IMG/VR virus record: IMGVR_UViG_3300034121_001926
Span: 1-46,570 of that record
Source of the DNA: a virus
Strand: one strand, 5' to 3'
Length of the DNA stretch: 46,570 bases
Below the pieces are notes generated by a model that worked only from the letters and a program-made list of their open reading frames with translations, had not been told where the DNA came from and made no database searches. Position numbers and translations under genes: made by a program. Below are positions 38,492-46,443 of the stretch, in pieces. The first letter of the stretch is position 1, and each line of letters begins with the position of its first letter.

Positions 38492-38508
38492 CTTTACTCC
38501 CCTTTCGA

Positions 38509-38754
38509 TTAGATTGGTCTCGGTTTAGGTGGCACTGGGATGACGCTGGGATTCCAAACGTAATTTGGGTCATCAAGGTAGTTCTGGAACACTGGAGCAG
38601 GAGCGTTAATCAGTTGCGTGACCAATTGGGCATGCCGTCTGGAGTCTGCGTTGTACCGTTCAATTGCCTTTTGCCGTGCCAGCCGTTTTGCCATCTCTTC
38701 AGGCGTTGGCTTTTGTCTGCCTATCATCCAGTTAAGAAATTCTCTTCCGGTCAT
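38509..38754 (-). CDS. Hypothetical protein, 81 aa
   Basis: I do not recognise this protein. It is basic and helical in the first half (PEEMAKRLARQKAIERYNADSRRHAQLV) and proline-rich at the end (VIPVPPKPRPI). Its start overlaps the stop of the Cys-rich gene (ATGA). It may be a virion-internal or fibre-related accessory. Confidence 0.58.
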   Translation of the reverse strand: MTGREFLNWMIGRQKPTPEEMAKRLARQKAIERYNADSRRHAQLVTQLINAPAPVFQNYLDDPNYVWNPSVIPVPPKPRPI

Positions 38755-38954
38755 TGGTTCACCTCTTGTCTGGCAAGTCGTTTCTGGTAGCAGCTATCAC
38801 AAAGCGGCATCGCCCAGGTACTCGATCCGTCAAAGTAGTCCCAATGGGCTGGTTCGCCACATGTCGTGATGCGGTTCATAGATCCAGATTTGACGATGCC
38901 TGTGGCCTGATAGCAAGTTCCTGCGTTCCTTCGGGTGATCTTCTTGGTTTTCAT
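38751..38954 (-). CDS. Small zinc-ribbon-like protein, 67 aa
   Basis: The ATG at 38954 is preferred (AAAGGGGCTGAA upstream, overlapping the previous stop). Conserved-looking TCYQATG, TCGEPAHW and LCDSC give four cysteines spaced for one zinc ion. It is basic at the N-terminus. Function unknown. Confidence 0.6.
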   Translation of the reverse strand: MKTKKITRRNAGTCYQATGIVKSGSMNRITTCGEPAHWDYFDGSSTWAMPLCDSCYQKRLARQEVNQ

Positions 38955-39157
38955 TTCAGCCCCTTTGGAACCGTGAAACAGTGGCCCAGAACAACTCCAA
39001 CTCCCAACGCAAAGCCTAGAGAGTGCTGATTGACTTCCCAGATCGCTTCCGACCATGTCATTTCACCCATCTGCCACTTGACCAGATCTACCAACAGCAG
39101 CAGGATTGCAACTGTGATCAGAAACACGAAGTTCTTGGCGGCGGCGTTGAAGGTCAT
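38951..39157 (-). CDS. Two-span small membrane protein, 68 aa (holin candidate)
   Basis: Two hydrophobic helices (FVFLITVAILLLLVDLV and LGFALGVGVVLGHCFTV) in a 68-residue protein with a basic C-terminal tip (PKGLK). The length and topology fit a class II holin. It starts at a TGATG overlap with the fibre-accessory gene. It is one of three adjacent holin-like candidates. Confidence 0.62.
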   Translation of the reverse strand: MTFNAAAKNFVFLITVAILLLLVDLVKWQMGEMTWSEAIWEVNQHSLGFALGVGVVLGHCFTVPKGLK

Positions 39158-39735
39158 CAGATTGGCCCGTTAGCAGTTCCGTTGGATGTGCCGTTGCCAT
39201 TGTTGACAGGCCAGAGCGGTGGAATCGAGGCGAAGAACTCGCCCACTGTGGGGATAGCTTGATTACCAGCTTGGACTTCTTGAACCATGACGTAAAACCG
39301 ACTCCAGACGCTATCACGATAGGCTAATGCGGCTTCGCCTTCAGACTTGTAAGTCGTGATATTGCTGAGAGTCCAGCTTGTGGCTGACAGGATGCTATCG
39401 TACTGCTTAACCGAAACCGCTTGATCGAGAAACGAGCCGATGCCGTTGCCAATTTCTGTGAGCCTTTGGATGACGTATGCTTGCTGCTCTTCGGCTGTCA
39501 GATCAACAACAATCCATGTGTCTGATACGGATGTGCCATCAAACGTGAATGATTGCTGAATCCGCTGTGTGGCAGGGTTGTATGTTGGAATGGGCGATGA
39601 GGTGTACGGGTAATAGCCGTATGTGGCTAGGCTTGCATCATCCAAAGCATTGAAGTTGGATACAGTCGTGAAGGACTGTGGGAGCCACTGTGGGCCTGAT
39701 ATCTGACCGTTTGGACTGACTTGGCAATACTGCAT
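39157..39735 (-). CDS. Tail fibre accessory/assembly-like protein, 192 aa
   Basis: The start ATG overlaps the previous stop (TAATG at 39737-39733). The layout resembles phage fibre-assembly proteins: YGYYPYTSSPIPTYNPATQRI, then TWIVVDLTAEEQQAYV, then a long helical half (FLDQAVSVKQYDSI) and a low-complexity Asn/Gly end (NNGNGTSNGTANG). It follows four fibre genes, as chaperones usually do. Confidence 0.62.
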   Translation of the reverse strand: MQYCQVSPNGQISGPQWLPQSFTTVSNFNALDDASLATYGYYPYTSSPIPTYNPATQRIQQSFTFDGTSVSDTWIVVDLTAEEQQAYVIQRLTEIGNGIGSFLDQAVSVKQYDSILSATSWTLSNITTYKSEGEAALAYRDSVWSRFYVMVQEVQAGNQAIPTVGEFFASIPPLWPVNNGNGTSNGTANGPI

Positions 39736-40478
39736 TATGGGGTTCCCCATTTGGAGTTTAGGTAAGACAAGATTGATGCTCGCTGGATTGAGCTGGCGGC
39801 AAATGGATATACAATCAGTTCGCAAATATCTCCGTCGAATTTCGTTGCTGCGTCATACATGTTCGATATCTGGTAGCCACCAGTTCCGCCAAACGTTCCA
39901 GGGCTGACCGACGTTTCTGTGCCGTTAAGCAAGCCAATGGAGCTTGACCCGTTAAAAACTCCACCAATGTTGCAGTTTGTATACCCCGTGGACAATACAG
40001 TCCCAAAACCAACTACAGCACCCGCATACATAGATGGAGTATTTGTTGTGTCAGTTCGCTTTGCAAACAAGATAGCCCGACTTCCTGTCGCCGTTTGGGA
40101 AGAATCCAACACAACAGGATATGCCTGCGACGAGTTATTTCTGATTCTTGCAAACACCGTGAAAGGCTGGGGTAAGGATAGGCTTGTATTAGTCATCCAC
40201 TGGCTTGAAGACGAGAATCGGGAGCATCCCAACCCATTCTGCCCGCTCGCAGGAGGATTCCACGTTGGCCTGTTGCCTGATGTTGCCTGTACTGCGTGCC
40301 TGTTATTGCCGGACAGATCGTTCCACTGGTAAATGCTTTGCCCTGAAGTTGTGACTGGCGTTGTTCCAGCGTCCGTAAACAACGTGTTTTGCTGCGATGC
40401 ATCCAGCCAGAGGGCAGCACCTGTCACAGGCAGGGTTGCCGAATACTTCTTAGCGTTCCTGATTATATTTGCAATCAT
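39735..40478 (-). CDS. LamG/concanavalin-like tail protein
   Basis: A 247-residue beta-sandwich protein. ALWLDASQ, YQWNDLSGNNRHAVQ, FTVFARIRNN and the ending GDICELIVYPFAASSIQRASILSYLNSKWG match bacterial and phage LamG/ConA-like lectin domains. It probably binds carbohydrate on the host or stabilises the fibre. The start overlaps the preceding fibre gene stop by one base. Confidence 0.78.
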   Translation of the reverse strand: MIANIIRNAKKYSATLPVTGAALWLDASQQNTLFTDAGTTPVTTSGQSIYQWNDLSGNNRHAVQATSGNRPTWNPPASGQNGLGCSRFSSSSQWMTNTSLSLPQPFTVFARIRNNSSQAYPVVLDSSQTATGSRAILFAKRTDTTNTPSMYAGAVVGFGTVLSTGYTNCNIGGVFNGSSSIGLLNGTETSVSPGTFGGTGGYQISNMYDAATKFDGDICELIVYPFAASSIQRASILSYLNSKWGTP

Positions 40479-41371
40479 CAGAAGTTTTGACCTCCTGTAA
40501 AACCCTGCCAGCTTGTCCCGCCATCGTTAGAATAAAATGCAAACACATCCTTCTTGCCCGATGTCGATGTCAGCGTTGGTGCAGTCCCGCCAGACCATTT
40601 GATGGCCGCTCCCCAAGTCACTGCCCTTGCTGTCCCGTCTGCTGTAAACTCCAGCGTGAAACTTGCTGCGGAGCTTGCTGGCGTGTTGCTGATGGTCAGA
40701 GTTGTGATGGCGGCATTAAGCGAAACGGCGAAGAAGTTGCTGCCAGATAGATCCAGAGTAAGCGTGCCAGCAGAAATCGTTGGTGCTGTACTAGTTTCAC
40801 GGTATGCCTGTAACTTTGGCTGAGTGATCAGGTTGCCACCGAGGTTTTGCGTGCCTGTGAAAGTGTTTGTGGTGAGCTTAACATCAGAGATCAGGAATCC
40901 GTTTGCATCCAGACCAACACCCGTTCCGAGCCTAACGCCCCCTAAAACGGATACCGATGCTGCTGGAAGAGTATAAGAATAGCTTGAACTGATCACCCCG
41001 CTTGAAATTGTGATGGATGTGCCATCAACCTTGACTCCACCCAAAACCGCTGTGGTCGCAGTAGGCAAGGTGTACGATGATGCGGAAGCACTAATAACAC
41101 CGCTGGCAATCGTAATCGTTGTTCCATCAACCTTAACCCCGCCCAGAACCGATGTGGTCGCTGTAGGAAGGCTGTATGCTGCTGGTGCGCCTGACAGATC
41201 GCCGTAAGCTGTGACTGCTGCGTAAGCGAGCGATGTCCAGGCTGTTCCGGCAGCATTTCCAATTTTGAATTTACCCGTGTCCGTCTCGAACCCCAGTTCG
41301 CCTGAAGAAAGCGTTGGGTTGGCCGAAGTCCAGTTGGCAGCCGTATCACGCCTGAGTTGTATCTTGCTCAT
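40478..41371 (-). CDS. Tail fibre protein with MTD-type N-terminus and repeats (297 aa)
   Basis: The N-terminus IQLRRDTAANWTSANPTLS, followed by SGELGFETDTGKFKIGNAA, is the phage fibre/major-tropism-determinant N-terminal motif. Next come repeats of the form SLPTATTSVLGGVKVDGTTI (three copies, about 67-150), likely a beta-helical shaft. The C-terminus ends GGTSWQGFTGGQNF. It is one of four consecutive genes ending in similar GG-x-F tips. Confidence 0.85.
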   Translation of the reverse strand: MSKIQLRRDTAANWTSANPTLSSGELGFETDTGKFKIGNAAGTAWTSLAYAAVTAYGDLSGAPAAYSLPTATTSVLGGVKVDGTTITIASGVISASASSYTLPTATTAVLGGVKVDGTSITISSGVISSSYSYTLPAASVSVLGGVRLGTGVGLDANGFLISDVKLTTNTFTGTQNLGGNLITQPKLQAYRETSTAPTISAGTLTLDLSGSNFFAVSLNAAITTLTISNTPASSAASFTLEFTADGTARAVTWGAAIKWSGGTAPTLTSTSGKKDVFAFYSNDGGTSWQGFTGGQNF

Positions 41372-42945
41372 CCTGTTGCAGTGCCTCCATCAAACGTGTT
41401 GTCGCTGGTAGATGCCGAACCGCCATCAAAGATTCCACCGCTGCTTCCAACACTTCCAATTGCTGCGTAACGGGTATCGGCATACCCCCTAGTCAGGATC
41501 GAGTAGTCCGTCATGTTCGGAGTGCGAAGCGATGTTCGATTGGCGTTTCTAAATATCAGTTCTGCCGATTCGCCCAAACTCAAGGTCGTCTTGTAATCAT
41601 ATGCGTGATCAAATGCAAGATCTGGATCGGCGGCGTTCAAATCATTTGTCGCAGTCAGATATACCTGGGCAGGCCGACCAATATATGTGCCATTACTAAA
41701 CGAAATGAGCCTCGTAATATTAAAAAGGTCAATCTCCGCTACCTTGCCTCCGCCAACTCTATCCGCATTACTACTTGGACTATAGCCTCCAGTTGTCCCT
41801 ACCGCATATCGGGCATGAATGCCGCCGTTAATCGCGTGAGGATCTAATGACTGCGTTGTGCCGCTCGGCCTTTGTGTGGCAAGTACATCAAAAGTGGCAG
41901 TGGTAAGAGTGTTGGCGTTAACCTTAGTTGAAGATTCAAGATACACCTCGCCGTACTGTCCGACCAGTAACCGTCCCGACTTAGACGTGTTAGCAGCACC
42001 TGTATCGTTGGCATTAAATCCAATTGCCTTGTACTGTAGTACCGTAGAGACGGATGACGCATACAAATTGCCGTCAAATATGGTCTTTGTAACCGTACCC
42101 GAAGTATTGCTTGTCAAAAGCCCTCTGGAATAGCCCTGAATGGGGCCACTACCCGATGTTATGGAACTATACTTTGGGAATTGAGATAGCGTTCCTGCGG
42201 TTGCCTGAGTGTCTCTCCAAGCCTGAATATAGCGAGAATCTGAATAATTTTGCGTCAGGATCGAGTTTGCCCCGTAGAGCAATGTCAGAGTTGCCGGCAT
42301 CAATAGCGTAGCTAAAGCATGCGTCCCGTTATTGGCAAGCTGGATTCCAACTTGGTCGTCAGAATTCTGACTGGTCAAACTGGCCGAAGTTGAATTCCCT
42401 GTCAGATCGCCAATCGACCCAGAAATCATGGATAATTGATTTCGCTGATTCGGATGAGTGTCGCCTGGCGTAAATGTGACCTGTATGTTGTCTCTCTGAG
42501 CGTATAACTGGCTGAGACTGTTAATTGTGCGGTCGGCAGACCCTAAAAATACACCGGATTCGGAAACTTCCAAAAAATGCTCGTCTTGCAAAACACTGGT
42601 CGCAGTTGTGACGCAAGCCAATCCAACTTGGAAAGACGCTGGTTCTGCACCATTTGCGGTGCTGTAAAACCCGTTGTACTGCTTCTTTGTGTACGCGCCG
42701 CTGGCATAAACTTGAACGTCACCTCTAACCCAATTTGTACCCGATATCAGCGTGCTGTTGGCGTGAGTGATGTTAGCCAGCGAGGTCAGCAAACCATCCG
42801 TCAAGCCTACAACATTTCCGTTAGACTTCTTGACGAACACCTTCCCATCAGCCGTATTCACAGCCAATTCGCCAGCCGACAAACTGGCAGCAGATGGTAT
42901 TGCACCTGATGTGGCAGATCGTTTGAGCTGGATGGTTTGAGCCAT
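41368..42945 (-). CDS. Tail fibre protein, 525 aa
   Basis: It begins AQTIQLKRSATSGAIPSAAS, then LSAGELAVNTADGKVFVKKS, the same N-terminal fold as its neighbours. The central part is beta-rich and lacks recognised enzymatic motifs. The end is NTFDGGTATG. It is probably a trimeric fibre or a depolymerase-like protein; no catalytic signature is seen. Its start overlaps the upstream stop by TGATG. Confidence 0.82.
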   Translation of the reverse strand: MAQTIQLKRSATSGAIPSAASLSAGELAVNTADGKVFVKKSNGNVVGLTDGLLTSLANITHANSTLISGTNWVRGDVQVYASGAYTKKQYNGFYSTANGAEPASFQVGLACVTTATSVLQDEHFLEVSESGVFLGSADRTINSLSQLYAQRDNIQVTFTPGDTHPNQRNQLSMISGSIGDLTGNSTSASLTSQNSDDQVGIQLANNGTHALATLLMPATLTLLYGANSILTQNYSDSRYIQAWRDTQATAGTLSQFPKYSSITSGSGPIQGYSRGLLTSNTSGTVTKTIFDGNLYASSVSTVLQYKAIGFNANDTGAANTSKSGRLLVGQYGEVYLESSTKVNANTLTTATFDVLATQRPSGTTQSLDPHAINGGIHARYAVGTTGGYSPSSNADRVGGGKVAEIDLFNITRLISFSNGTYIGRPAQVYLTATNDLNAADPDLAFDHAYDYKTTLSLGESAELIFRNANRTSLRTPNMTDYSILTRGYADTRYAAIGSVGSSGGIFDGGSASTSDNTFDGGTATG

Positions 42946-43865
42946 CAGAACGTACCCCCATCAATTGTCGTTGATGTGCCAAGGATATCCGTCCCAATCA
43001 CCAAACCCAGATTCGTGCGAGCCGCAGATGCCGTTGTAGCACCAGTGCCACCATAAGCCAGACCAACCGCTGTGCCTTGCCAAGTACCAGTTGCAATTGT
43101 GCCAACCGATGTCAGGCTCGATCCCGTAATTCCACTGCCCAACGCACTAGAGGTCAGAACCGAAACACCATTGATGCGGTACTCTTTGCCACTTGCAATC
43201 GTCACATTCTCAGACAGAGTCCAAGCACCTGTAGCCGAAAACCAGTTGATCGTCTTGTCAGTCGCACCTTTTAAAGTAATCCCACCACCATCCGCTGTCG
43301 TGTCCGTGGGCGTTGCAACTGCACCCAGCTCGATATTCTTGTCATCCACGTTAACTGTCGTGGAATTGATCGTAACTGTTGTGCCGTTGACCGTCAGGTT
43401 GCCCGTGATCGTCGTATCACCAGAAACAGCCAGCGTGCCTGTAACCGATGGATTTGTGTTTGTTAAAGGCGTATAGGCCAGTGCTGTGGTCACATCCGAT
43501 GACGTGAGCGTCACATTGCCTGTACGAGTGTTGAACGTGTTGACCACATTTGTCAGATTGGATAACTTGCTCGTCACAAAAGCTGTGGTTGCAACCTTGG
43601 TGCTGTTATCCGATCCGGTCTGCGTTACGGCAATCAAATTGCCCGAGAACGTCTTGTCACCAGTGATCGTTTGCGTTGAGCTAAGAGTTAAAAATGCTCC
43701 AGGCCCAGCGATAGCCAATATCGACGAGGCTGACCCTGCCGTGTCGCCAAAGCCATAATAAAGGGTGCTATCGACTTCGTTGAACGCAAGTTCTGCGTTA
43801 AGAAGGCCTGATGGCGCACCAGATGCACCGGACGTTCGACGCTTGATCCGAATTGGATTTGCCAT
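42945..43865 (-). CDS. Tail fibre protein, 306 aa
   Basis: The N-terminal motif NPIRIKRRTSGASGAPSG, then LLNAELAFNEVDSTLYYGFG, is again the shared fibre domain. The rest has Val/Thr-rich repeats (TGTLAVSGDTTITGNLTVNG, then TTVTINSTTVNVDDKNIELG) typical of phage side-tail fibres. It ends TTIDGGTF. The start overlaps the collagen-like gene by one base. Confidence 0.85.
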   Translation of the reverse strand: MANPIRIKRRTSGASGAPSGLLNAELAFNEVDSTLYYGFGDTAGSASSILAIAGPGAFLTLSSTQTITGDKTFSGNLIAVTQTGSDNSTKVATTAFVTSKLSNLTNVVNTFNTRTGNVTLTSSDVTTALAYTPLTNTNPSVTGTLAVSGDTTITGNLTVNGTTVTINSTTVNVDDKNIELGAVATPTDTTADGGGITLKGATDKTINWFSATGAWTLSENVTIASGKEYRINGVSVLTSSALGSGITGSSLTSVGTIATGTWQGTAVGLAYGGTGATTASAARTNLGLVIGTDILGTSTTIDGGTF

Positions 43866-44194
43866 CAGAAATTCCCTCCGTCAGTGACAACTGACTGTTT
43901 GATATTGGCCCATTTGCTGATCGATTGGTTGTAGGAGAGAAGATCGCCCTGCGTTGGGCTGGATAGCTGAACATCGCCAAGGTTGTATAAGTACGATCCT
44001 GGTAATCCTGGTTCGCCTGTTGCCCCTTGTGGGCCTGTCGCCCCTGTGTCTCCCTTGGCACCCTTCTCAGCAACATTCACAACGGCGCGGAACTGCTCCT
44101 CTAATACCACCCGTGCAGATGTGGCACTACCCGGCGAAACCCGTAGTACCGTTGGTGGTTCCAGGCTGATGCGTACCTGATTATTGTCAGCCAC
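43865..44194 (-). CDS. Collagen-like fibre protein, 109 aa
   Basis: A short collagen-like triple helix (KGAKGDTGATGPQGATGEPG, about 43-63) lies between an N-terminal beta domain and a C-terminal part ending SVVTDGGNF. The C-terminal tip matches the tips of the following three fibre genes. It probably trimerises and links the baseplate to the fibres. Confidence 0.8.
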   Translation of the reverse strand: MADNNQVRISLEPPTVLRVSPGSATSARVVLEEQFRAVVNVAEKGAKGDTGATGPQGATGEPGLPGSYLYNLGDVQLSSPTQGDLLSYNQSISKWANIKQSVVTDGGNF

Positions 44195-44534
44195 GAATTA
44201 CCCCCCTGAATTCACCAGATACCCTAGTCCTCGTTATATTGGCATCCGTAAACGTCATCCACCATTTCCAACTACCCGCGCCTGCCAATGCCGTCTGCGT
44301 ATCCGACCATGTTGCGGTTACCTTGGAGCTAGCAATATCCTTGGCTATCGTTGCTTCGTATGTCGCATTCGATGTCTTCAAAACTGCTGAAAAAGTTGTA
44401 TTTGCAATATCTGCCGACAATGAATCACCACATGCTGAATTTGCCTTGGAAACGTAAACTTCAATGCTTACATCATCGCCAGCAACACAGGCAATATTCA
44501 AATTCGTGGGAAGCAAGTTTAGCTCTGGCATCAC
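44187..44534 (-). CDS. BppU-like baseplate/fibre-anchor protein, 115 aa
   Basis: A beta-sandwich protein (NIACVAGDDVSIEVYVSKAN, TTFSAVLKTSNATYEATI, GSWKWWMTFTDANITRTRVSG) resembling the N-terminal domain of BppU-type baseplate upper proteins. It lies between the portal and the collagen-like fibre with short overlaps, so it may anchor the fibres. Confidence 0.6.
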   Translation of the reverse strand: MMPELNLLPTNLNIACVAGDDVSIEVYVSKANSACGDSLSADIANTTFSAVLKTSNATYEATIAKDIASSKVTATWSDTQTALAGAGSWKWWMTFTDANITRTRVSGEFRGVIRG

Positions 44535-46132
44535 TCAACCTCCCCTTCATGTTGCTGCTGCGACAAGACAAACTCCAATGCCTCTAATTCTGCCAGAACT
44601 GACTCGTGTTCTGACATGCTATTCTTGAAAACATCATCATATAAGTCATCGTCATCATCACCTTCGCAATACTGCTCGAGACCGCTTGACGGTCGAGTTC
44701 TCGCACCCGTTGGGTGCGCTAGCTCGAGAGACTTATTAATCCCTGATCGGCTAGGACTCAAAGCGTCACTATTCCTTTCCCCTTCCAGTTTACTCCTCTC
44801 ATTACCATTCGCAGGAATCTTCACGCCACCCAGCTTATCGCCCTCACTTACCTTCCCACCCGCTGGCTGATCCAACCCTGCCGCCATCCTCGCCTTATCC
44901 TTTTCAATTCCCAGTAAATCGGCATCAGGACTGCCATTCGGCCCATAACCCACAATATCCCGAGACTCGTTCAAGGTACTAACACCCGCCTGGAACAACC
45001 GAATTGCCCGATTCGCAGCAACCTGTTCCCGATCATCCAACTCTTCAACAGGCGAATAATCCCACGAAAACTTGATCTTCCCTGCCCGAACCTCCTCAGG
45101 ATCCTCAAAATCAATCAACAACTGCTGCGTCATTTCCTCGGCAAACAACTTCTGCAACGGTATCAAGCCGTGTACATATGCTGCCCTGATTGCCTCTCCA
45201 TACGTCCCATAAGATCCCTTATCCACCGATATGCCTAAGACATCTGCATTCAACCCCATCGCCGCTAATACCACGGCCTGCGCGGGCCTTGCTATCGTTG
45301 ATAAGGCAACCTCCTCTGGCGTAAAACCCGCTTTCACCAAATCGTAACTACCACTCAATACTATCGGATCACCTCGCTTCGGCCCCGTTGAACTATCCTT
45401 CAAAACCTCCTTCACCCGTAAGGCATCCTCGGTGCTAATCGTGTAATCACCCTTGGGACTGGCAATCATGCCTGGTACACAGAAATTCGCCAGCAAACTA
45501 CACGTATATGTACTCGCCTCGTCTAACGTCGATATCTCGCGAATGGCACTACGCAAAGGACTCCAACCTAACCTGTCCTGGATCGGATCAATGTATTTGC
45601 GTGAGTAAATCACCCGGTCAGGTGGTACATCTAAATTAACGCCGTTGATGGCAACCTTCCATGCCGATAAATACTCAGACCCATCCGGTGGAAAAACTGC
45701 CGTCACTGCCATCGGATTCCAAGGCTTTAACTCAACAACATCTCCCAACCGATTGTAAACCTTCTCAATCCAACTATTCCCCGTACAACACATATCCCTG
45801 ATATATGTCCCACTAAATGCCTCGCCTCCAATATATTTCTGAGGGCGCGATATCAACGATAACGCAGGATGCCTGTGGATCGGTGTCTCAATCCCCTCTT
45901 CGTCTACCCGTACTATCTGCAACTGAGGTATATTCCAGTTCCGACTCAACCAGTCTATCCCACATGCTACCGTTGAATTCGTCCATAACCCGCGATCCAA
46001 TATCGGCTTGAAATCGTACTCGCTAGGACGGCCAAACCAAGAGAAAGTCTGGTGATTAATGCTCTGCCAACCATTGCTCCGATAAGGCGTGCGTCCTCGT
46101 ATAAATGATACCAAATTGTCGAACATGCCCAT
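44531..46132 (-). CDS. Portal protein, HK97 type
   Basis: A 533-residue portal. The ATG at 46132 is chosen because AGGGGGACTATCAC precedes it; the TTG at 46153 has no ribosome site. Key family features are RPSEYDFKPILDRGLWTNST (near 35-54), LKPWNPMAVTAVF, PPDRVIYSRKYIDP, GWSPLRSAIREI and a final helix-rich stretch. After about residue 420 the tail is low-complexity and acidic (EGDDDDDLYDDVF). Within this tail, residues 469-486 are encoded by the two-hairpin element, an in-frame 54-bp segment that looks like an insertion. Confidence 0.95.
   Translation of the reverse strand: MGMFDNLVSFIRGRTPYRSNGWQSINHQTFSWFGRPSEYDFKPILDRGLWTNSTVACGIDWLSRNWNIPQLQIVRVDEEGIETPIHRHPALSLISRPQKYIGGEAFSGTYIRDMCCTGNSWIEKVYNRLGDVVELKPWNPMAVTAVFPPDGSEYLSAWKVAINGVNLDVPPDRVIYSRKYIDPIQDRLGWSPLRSAIREISTLDEASTYTCSLLANFCVPGMIASPKGDYTISTEDALRVKEVLKDSSTGPKRGDPIVLSGSYDLVKAGFTPEEVALSTIARPAQAVVLAAMGLNADVLGISVDKGSYGTYGEAIRAAYVHGLIPLQKLFAEEMTQQLLIDFEDPEEVRAGKIKFSWDYSPVEELDDREQVAANRAIRLFQAGVSTLNESRDIVGYGPNGSPDADLLGIEKDKARMAAGLDQPAGGKVSEGDKLGGVKIPANGNERSKLEGERNSDALSPSRSGINKSLELAHPTGARTRPSSGLEQYCEGDDDDDLYDDVFKNSMSEHESVLAELEALEFVLSQQQHEGEVE
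44675..44728 (+). repeat. Two-hairpin element, copy B, in frame inside the portal gene
   Basis: CTCGAGACCG-CTTGA-CGGTCGAG, then TTCT, then CGCACCC-GTT-GGGTGCG, closed by a second CTCGAG. The 54 bp keep the reading frame and encode portal residues 469-486. The surrounding codons resume the acidic tail. Confidence 0.8.
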
Positions 46133-46162
46133 GTGATAGTCCCCCTGTTGCAAGGATGCACC

Positions 46163-46191
46163 AATATATACCGTTCACTCTAACTAACTAA
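46163..46191 (-). promoter_or_regulatory. Weak candidate late promoter upstream of the portal
   Basis: On the minus strand, TATATT (46168-46163) is 17 bases downstream of TTAGTT (46191-46186), a poor -35. The region carries tandem TAAC repeats (46181-46193). Late transcription may need an activator, or it may start elsewhere in the junction region. Confidence 0.3.
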
Positions 46192-46220
46192 CCCGTGTTG
46201 TAACATCATTAACTGAAGAT

Positions 46221-46278
46221 CTCGAGACCGATTCTCGGTCGAGTTCTGCCCCTTTGGGGCAGGATCAAAATGATCCTG
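46221..46278 (+). repeat. Two-hairpin element, copy C, joined to a GGATC palindrome
   Basis: CTCGAGACCG-ATTCT-CGGTCGAG (46221-46243), TTC, then TGCCCC-TTT-GGGGCA (46247-46261), followed at once by GGATCAAAATGATCC (46262-46276). It is the only place where two dispersed families meet. Confidence 0.82.
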
Positions 46279-46443
46279 GAAACAAGCTGGAATCATGTAA
46301 ATCATGTAACTCTTTTTTATTATTATTTTTCTTTTTTATGTTGTTGTAGAATGCGGGGTGCCGACAGGGTCGGCAAAAAAACTGAAAAAATTCCGCGAAA
46401 AAAAAGTTTTGGGACACTTGGTTTATTTTACATCATCCCTGGT
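46279..46443. other. Non-coding junction segment
   Basis: Contains a direct repeat AATCATGTA (46290-46307), T-rich and TTA-rich tracts (46312-46340) and a hairpin GCCGAC-AGG-GTCGGC (46360-46374) followed by A-runs. The hairpin has no T-run on either strand, so it is not an intrinsic terminator. I see no gene here. Confidence 0.45.

Noticed and set aside
46360-46380. Hairpin GCCGAC-AGG-GTCGGC as a terminator
   Set aside because: It is followed by A residues on the plus strand and by no T-run on the minus strand, so it does not fit an intrinsic terminator in either direction.
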